DNA of 51,140 bases from Candidatus Aminicenantota bacterium (GTDB lineage: Bacteria > Acidobacteriota > Aminicenantia > UBA2199). The DNA lies in contig JAPKZK010000080.1 of the NCBI GenBank assembly GCA_026393835.1, positions 1 to 51,140 on the forward strand. The letters run 5' to 3'. This document shows, one piece after another, positions 48,001 through 51,140 of this stretch. Numbering within the stretch: position 1 is the first letter of the stretch; every line of letters begins with the position of its first letter. Made by a program: the position numbers and the translations under genes. The notes under the pieces were generated by a model. It saw nothing but the letters and a program-made list of their open reading frames with translations, was not told where the DNA came from and did not search any database.

Positions 48001-50956
48001 GTTCAAGGAACTGAAAAATAATAACGGGGCGCCGGCCACGATTATCCACCTGGGAAACCTATCCGAAAAAAATCCCGCGGAAACCGCCGCGGAGTGGCAT
48101 GAAACCGTGCAGGATCACGGCTATCACAGTTTACTTAATATAGCCCGGGCCATCGGGCGGCAGGGGATTTCTTCCGCGATTCAACTGGAAGTCGTTGCCA
48201 ACGGGACGCAAAGCGCGGCCGGGGAGCCCCTGGAATACCCGGAGAAGGCCACGATTTTAGGGCCTGTAAAAATTATACCCCAGGAGTATCCCAATATCAA
48301 ATGCCGGGTTGTGGATGTGCGGCTTCCCGAACCCGGGAGCAATGCCGAAGTCCGACTGGTTGAACAATTAAAGGAGGAGTTTTTATCCCCCCAAACCCGG
48401 GACCAGGTGATTGCTTACCGCGGCGACCGGCGGTTGGCGCAGTGTTTTGAACCCGCGCCGCTGGAAACCCCAAAAAATCCCATTCCCTCTTTCAAGAAAA
48501 ACGGGGTTTATCTCATCACCGGTGGTCTTGGCGGCGTGGGCCTCATCATGGCCGATTATTTATCCCGGCAATACGATGCAAAGTTGATACTGACCTCCAG
48601 GGGCGGACTTATGCCCGCGGGCCAATGGGAAAAATATCTCCGGGAAAATACCGACCCCTATGATATAATCGCGCAGCGCATACGTAAGATAAAGGAGTTC
48701 GAGGAGCGCGGCGTGGAATTCATGGTGGAAGTCGTGGACGTTTCGGAGGAAAGCGCCATGAGGGCCGCCGTAGAAAAAGCAGAGGCGCGTTTCGGCCCCA
48801 TTAACGGCGTCATCCATTCCGCTTATACCCCGGACGGTACGCTGATCGACCGGCGCAGCAAAGAAATCACTGAAACGGTCTGGCGTCCCAAAATACAAGG
48901 GACGTTTGTATTGGATAAAATATTTGCAGATCGAAAACCCCTGGATTTCTTTGTCATATGCTCGTCGTTAGCCGGGATATTCGGGCCCATCGGCCAGGTG
49001 GCGTATACTGCCGCCAGCGCATTCCAGGATGCGTTTGCCCATTTCCGGCAATCCCGCCCCGGGCGGCGTACGGTTGCGATCGATTGGTGTGGATGGGCCG
49101 GGACGGGCGGGCTCGTGGATTCCCTCAAAAAGCTTGCCCCGGAAATGAAACATGATCTGGGCGCCATTATGAAAAATTCCATGCAGCCCCAGGAAGGAAT
49201 AGAAGCCTTTATTCGTATCATGAATACAAAGGTTTCACAGGCGCTGGTGAGTAGTGAAGAATTGTCTTTCTTACTGGAACATTTGAATACCCATCAAACC
49301 GCCATGGGATTCCAGGAATCTCTCGCCAACCGGGTGGAAACCCCAAAAATTATTCTAAAACGGCCCCAAATGAGAACCGATTATATCGCCCCGCGAAATA
49401 AAACCGAAGAAAACATCGCCCGCGTCTGGCAGGATATTTTCGGTCTTGAAACCATCGGGGTAAAAGATGACTTCTTCGAACTGGGCGGCGACTCGCTAAA
49501 AGCCATGACCGTCAGTTCTAAAATTCACAAAGAACTGGAAATAAAGATTCCCATAGCCGTCTTTTTTGCCGGCCCCACCATTGAAGAACTGGCCGGGTAT
49601 ATCGCTGAAAATGAACGAAAGGATGTCCATGCCGTTATCCCCCTGGCGGAGAAAAAAGATTATTATCCCTGTTCCCTGGGACAGAAACGCATTTACAATC
49701 TCCATTACCTGGAACCGGATACAAACATCCTCAATATCGCCACTCCCGTGGTATTGCCGTTTCACCTGGAGCGGGAGAAACTGGAAGCCGCTTTTGTCAA
49801 AATAATCGCACGGCACGATATCTACAGGACTTCATTTCATAAGATCGACGGACAAATTATGATCAAGGTCCATGCGCAGGTCGATTTCCAGGTGAACTAT
49901 TATGAATCTTCCGAAAAAAAGTTGCCTGGTTTGATAAGTATTATTACTCCTTTCGATCTCAGTCGGGCGCCGCTGCTGAGGGTTTCGTTAATTCACCTGG
50001 AAGAAGGGAAAAACATCCTGGTTTTGGATACCCATCATATCGTTACGGATGGAACTTCCGCACGGTTGTTATTTCGAGATTTCGTGGATATTTACTCCGG
50101 GAAAGAACTGCCGCCGGTAAGTATCGGGTATAAAGATTATTGTCAATGGATGGCTGACCGGGTACAAGCAGGAAAATCCGATGAGTCCGGGGCCTACTGG
50201 TTGGAGCAATTAAACATGCCTGTCCCGGCGCAGCCCCTTATCTTGCCCGCGGATTTCCCGCGCCCGAAAGTCCGCAGTTTTAAAGGCAGGAATTCATGGA
50301 CAAACGTCGAACGGGACATGGTTCTCCAATTAAGAAACCTCTCCAGGGACGCCGGCGCCACCATGTTTATGATCTGGCTTGCCGCATACAATATCCTGCT
50401 TCATGAGTACACCGGCAGTGAAGATATCGTTATGGGAATTCGCACGGCAAACCGGGCGTATCCCGGGTTGCAGGGAATATTGGGTAAATTTGCCAATGAT
50501 CTTGCCTTTCGCAGTCAACCCCAACCGGAGAAACCCTTTAAAAAATACCTCCGGGAAGTCAAGGAACGCACGATTGCGGCGTTTAATCACCAGGAATTTC
50601 CCTATGAACTATTGGTGGAACGTTTGGATTATCAAGAGGATTCCGGGCGCAACCCGTTTTTCTCCAGCGTGTTTGTTTTTAATAACAATAATATGGAAGT
50701 ATCCAACATCCGCACTGAAAAAATCAGTCTCTCTTATTATCCCCTGGAAGCCAACAGCGCCCTTTACGATATCCTTTTCCAGGCAACGGAACTTGGCGAT
50801 GCGATTAATATTCTTTTCCTTTACAATGCCGACATTTTCAAACAGGAAACCATCGACCGGATGAAACAAGATTTAGTGGGTATCCTGGGATCTATTGCGC
50901 AGACCCCGGACGCCCAGTTATCCCAAATCGGCGGCCCCCGTGTCTGCCCAAATTAA
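45005..50956 (+). CDS. Hybrid PKS-NRPS, KS-AT-KR-ACP-C
   Basis: The 1983-aa protein extends the chain by one ketide unit. The KS (about 15-440) has C187 in TACSTSLVAIH, H323 and H361. The AT (about 540-830) has its nucleophile S637 in GYSFGEY rather than GHSxG, and reads CGGHSP (H736) where HAFHSP or YASHSP is usual. The KR (about 1165-1400) has GGLGGVG, S1321 and Y1334, with Ser at 1338 where YxxxN is normal. The ACP serine is S1497. A final C domain has THHIVTDG (H1677). There is no DH or ER, so a beta-hydroxy unit is expected if the KR works. The C domain at the end implies a following NRPS protein outside the window. It starts 18 bp after the second NRPS. Confidence 0.93.
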   Translation: MTHLKQNHKNNIETGLEVAVIGMSGRFPGARNLDEFWENIKNRKECTTFFTDEELEKEGVDPKLLENPNYVKVFGALDDIEYFDAAFFGYTPSETDVMHPQMRFFHECAWLALEDAGYAPNIYEGLIGVYAGARTDMTWELNVALAGNLGNVDSMTAGILGTKDHLAMRISYMFNLRGPSYTLYTACSTSLVAIHLGYQAVLSGECDIALAGGVTIMLPQKRGYIYSEGMISSPDGHTRSFDAEAKGLVSGSGVGVVVLKPLEDAIRDRDHIYVVIKGSAINNDGNRKIGYTATSIKGQEALLKEVYRTAEVETESIMFVECHGSATPLGDPVEVEALRRSFYRKKGNYCGIGSVKTNIGHCDCAAGVASFIKTVLALKHRMIPPNINFKTPNPKIDFENSPFYVVTELKEWKNDNYPLRAGVNSLGLGGTNAHVILQEAPPQEEADISFHGRDYYILPLSAKTPTALDKMTQNLLRYLTENPDVNLADVAYTLQVGRTAFPYRRAFVCSNIEEAIKLLSTPETAPIQPFLARERERPIVFMFSGQGSEYINMGLDLYKKEETFRRDIDGCFEYLTALIGEDIKYILYPQDEQQMKEAETRIHRFYYTQPVKFIFEYAYSRLLMRWGFTPHAMIGYSFGEYIVSCLAGVFSMEDALKVLMKRGEIMEKAPAGNMLSVSLSEAELAPLLKPGLYIGGVNTDELCLLSGAADAVDAIEKEFNEKNINSVRYRAACGGHSPVMDPILPELGLELEKITFNKPTIPFVSGLTGTWMTVRDALDPSYFTRQLREPVRFSQALNTLFETPYCIYLEVGPGTMLANFANYYKDSGKQPDILVNTMVRHHKDPAADDYFLLNRAAQLWTHGRSIHWDAFYGHEKPRRVSLPGYPFEPQYYWRVDDPSKMLIQLLSGKSRGKRPNIAEWFYVPSWKTTVLSPNEPDAESLKKPWMVFMDRENRGDMLVKELQADGRSVIVVQHSGTYREIGYNHYHIDFCDGAHYHALFKELKNNNGAPATIIHLGNLSEKNPAETAAEWHETVQDHGYHSLLNIARAIGRQGISSAIQLEVVANGTQSAAGEPLEYPEKATILGPVKIIPQEYPNIKCRVVDVRLPEPGSNAEVRLVEQLKEEFLSPQTRDQVIAYRGDRRLAQCFEPAPLETPKNPIPSFKKNGVYLITGGLGGVGLIMADYLSRQYDAKLILTSRGGLMPAGQWEKYLRENTDPYDIIAQRIRKIKEFEERGVEFMVEVVDVSEESAMRAAVEKAEARFGPINGVIHSAYTPDGTLIDRRSKEITETVWRPKIQGTFVLDKIFADRKPLDFFVICSSLAGIFGPIGQVAYTAASAFQDAFAHFRQSRPGRRTVAIDWCGWAGTGGLVDSLKKLAPEMKHDLGAIMKNSMQPQEGIEAFIRIMNTKVSQALVSSEELSFLLEHLNTHQTAMGFQESLANRVETPKIILKRPQMRTDYIAPRNKTEENIARVWQDIFGLETIGVKDDFFELGGDSLKAMTVSSKIHKELEIKIPIAVFFAGPTIEELAGYIAENERKDVHAVIPLAEKKDYYPCSLGQKRIYNLHYLEPDTNILNIATPVVLPFHLEREKLEAAFVKIIARHDIYRTSFHKIDGQIMIKVHAQVDFQVNYYESSEKKLPGLISIITPFDLSRAPLLRVSLIHLEEGKNILVLDTHHIVTDGTSARLLFRDFVDIYSGKELPPVSIGYKDYCQWMADRVQAGKSDESGAYWLEQLNMPVPAQPLILPADFPRPKVRSFKGRNSWTNVERDMVLQLRNLSRDAGATMFMIWLAAYNILLHEYTGSEDIVMGIRTANRAYPGLQGILGKFANDLAFRSQPQPEKPFKKYLREVKERTIAAFNHQEFPYELLVERLDYQEDSGRNPFFSSVFVFNNNNMEVSNIRTEKISLSYYPLEANSALYDILFQATELGDAINILFLYNADIFKQETIDRMKQDLVGILGSIAQTPDAQLSQIGGPRVCPN

Positions 50957-50978
50957 AATTTCTATTTTAGAGGTCAAA

Positions 50979-51059
50979 ATGAGGATTGCTTTTTTTTATC
51001 CAGCAATTCTAATTTTGAAACACCGACAAGTTCGTATGGTAGCTATCTATTCTCCTTAA
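50979..51059 (+). pseudogene. Possible frameshifted start of a further operon gene
   Basis: A GAGGT site precedes an ATG that opens a 26-codon frame (MRIAFFYPAILIL...). A shift at the run of eight T would join MRIAFF to a longer frame reading SSNSNFETPTSSYGSYLFSL that stops near 51133. The start resembles other operon proteins such as B12-type radical SAM or glycosyltransferase genes. The last 80 bp begin with AAAAAAGGGACAGTCAAAA, which may be the edge of another inserted element. The call is tentative. Confidence 0.2.
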
Positions 51060-51140
51060 AAAAGGGACAGTCAAAATTTATGCCCCTACCTAGACCCTAT
51101 CCGAAAAGGTATGCACGGGGCGTAATTTGGTAGGGAACAG

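Overview
The window is a bacterial chromosome segment of about 51 kb. Its gene content (very long NRPS genes with repeat tracts inside coding sequence, Reg_prop-type hybrid histidine kinases, Rpn-family nuclease, symporter with a small membrane partner) resembles uncultured Acidobacteriota, particularly Candidatus Aminicenantes. That placement is inference from gene style: no rRNA or tRNA was found to anchor it.

Left part (1-9.7 kb). A minus-strand group reads sppA, a TsaC/Sua5/YrdC-family gene, a membrane metallophosphoesterase and a C-terminally truncated REP-associated transposase. On the plus strand follow a possible 27-codon gene remnant, a Schlafen/AlbA-type regulator, a 56-residue cysteine-rich membrane peptide, and a four-gene ECF-type cobalt/nickel importer (cbiM, a NikL-like gene, cbiQ, cbiO).

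Middle part (9.7-22.6 kb). Two adjacent paralogous one-protein two-component systems (beta-propeller sensor, Y_Y_Y, HisKA/HATPase, receiver) lie on the minus strand. They are followed by an Rpn/PD-(D/E)XK nuclease with a tandem-repeat tail, a sodium:solute symporter with a small membrane protein, a Spy/LTXXQ-like secreted protein and a ROK sugar kinase.

Right part (22.8-51 kb). A co-directional biosynthetic operon with gaps of 18-33 bp encodes a 5317-aa NRPS (C-PCP, then four C-A-PCP modules, then C), a B12-type radical SAM enzyme, a 1484-aa NRPS of unusual order (half C, A, A, PCP) and a 1983-aa KS-AT-KR-ACP-C hybrid. By-eye specificity codes suggest a basic residue, Val, Leu and Ser from the first protein, then an unassigned residue and Ser, followed by a reduced ketide unit. 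No thioesterase, PPTase or exporter is visible and the last protein ends in a C domain, so the cluster probably continues past the right edge.

The most unusual signal is a set of short dispersed repeats carried in frame inside the NRPS genes at four fixed sites: before A-domain core A1, before core A3, between cores A6 and A7, and between C-domain cores C2 and C3. Different repeat families occupy the same site in different modules. Two A domains have identical 7-bp-unit arrays on both sides of the substrate-pocket subdomain. Some of the same families also occur between genes and in other genes here, including the signal peptide of the NikL-like protein and the spacer behind cbiO. The NRPS loops therefore look like permissive landing or exchange sites for genome repeats.
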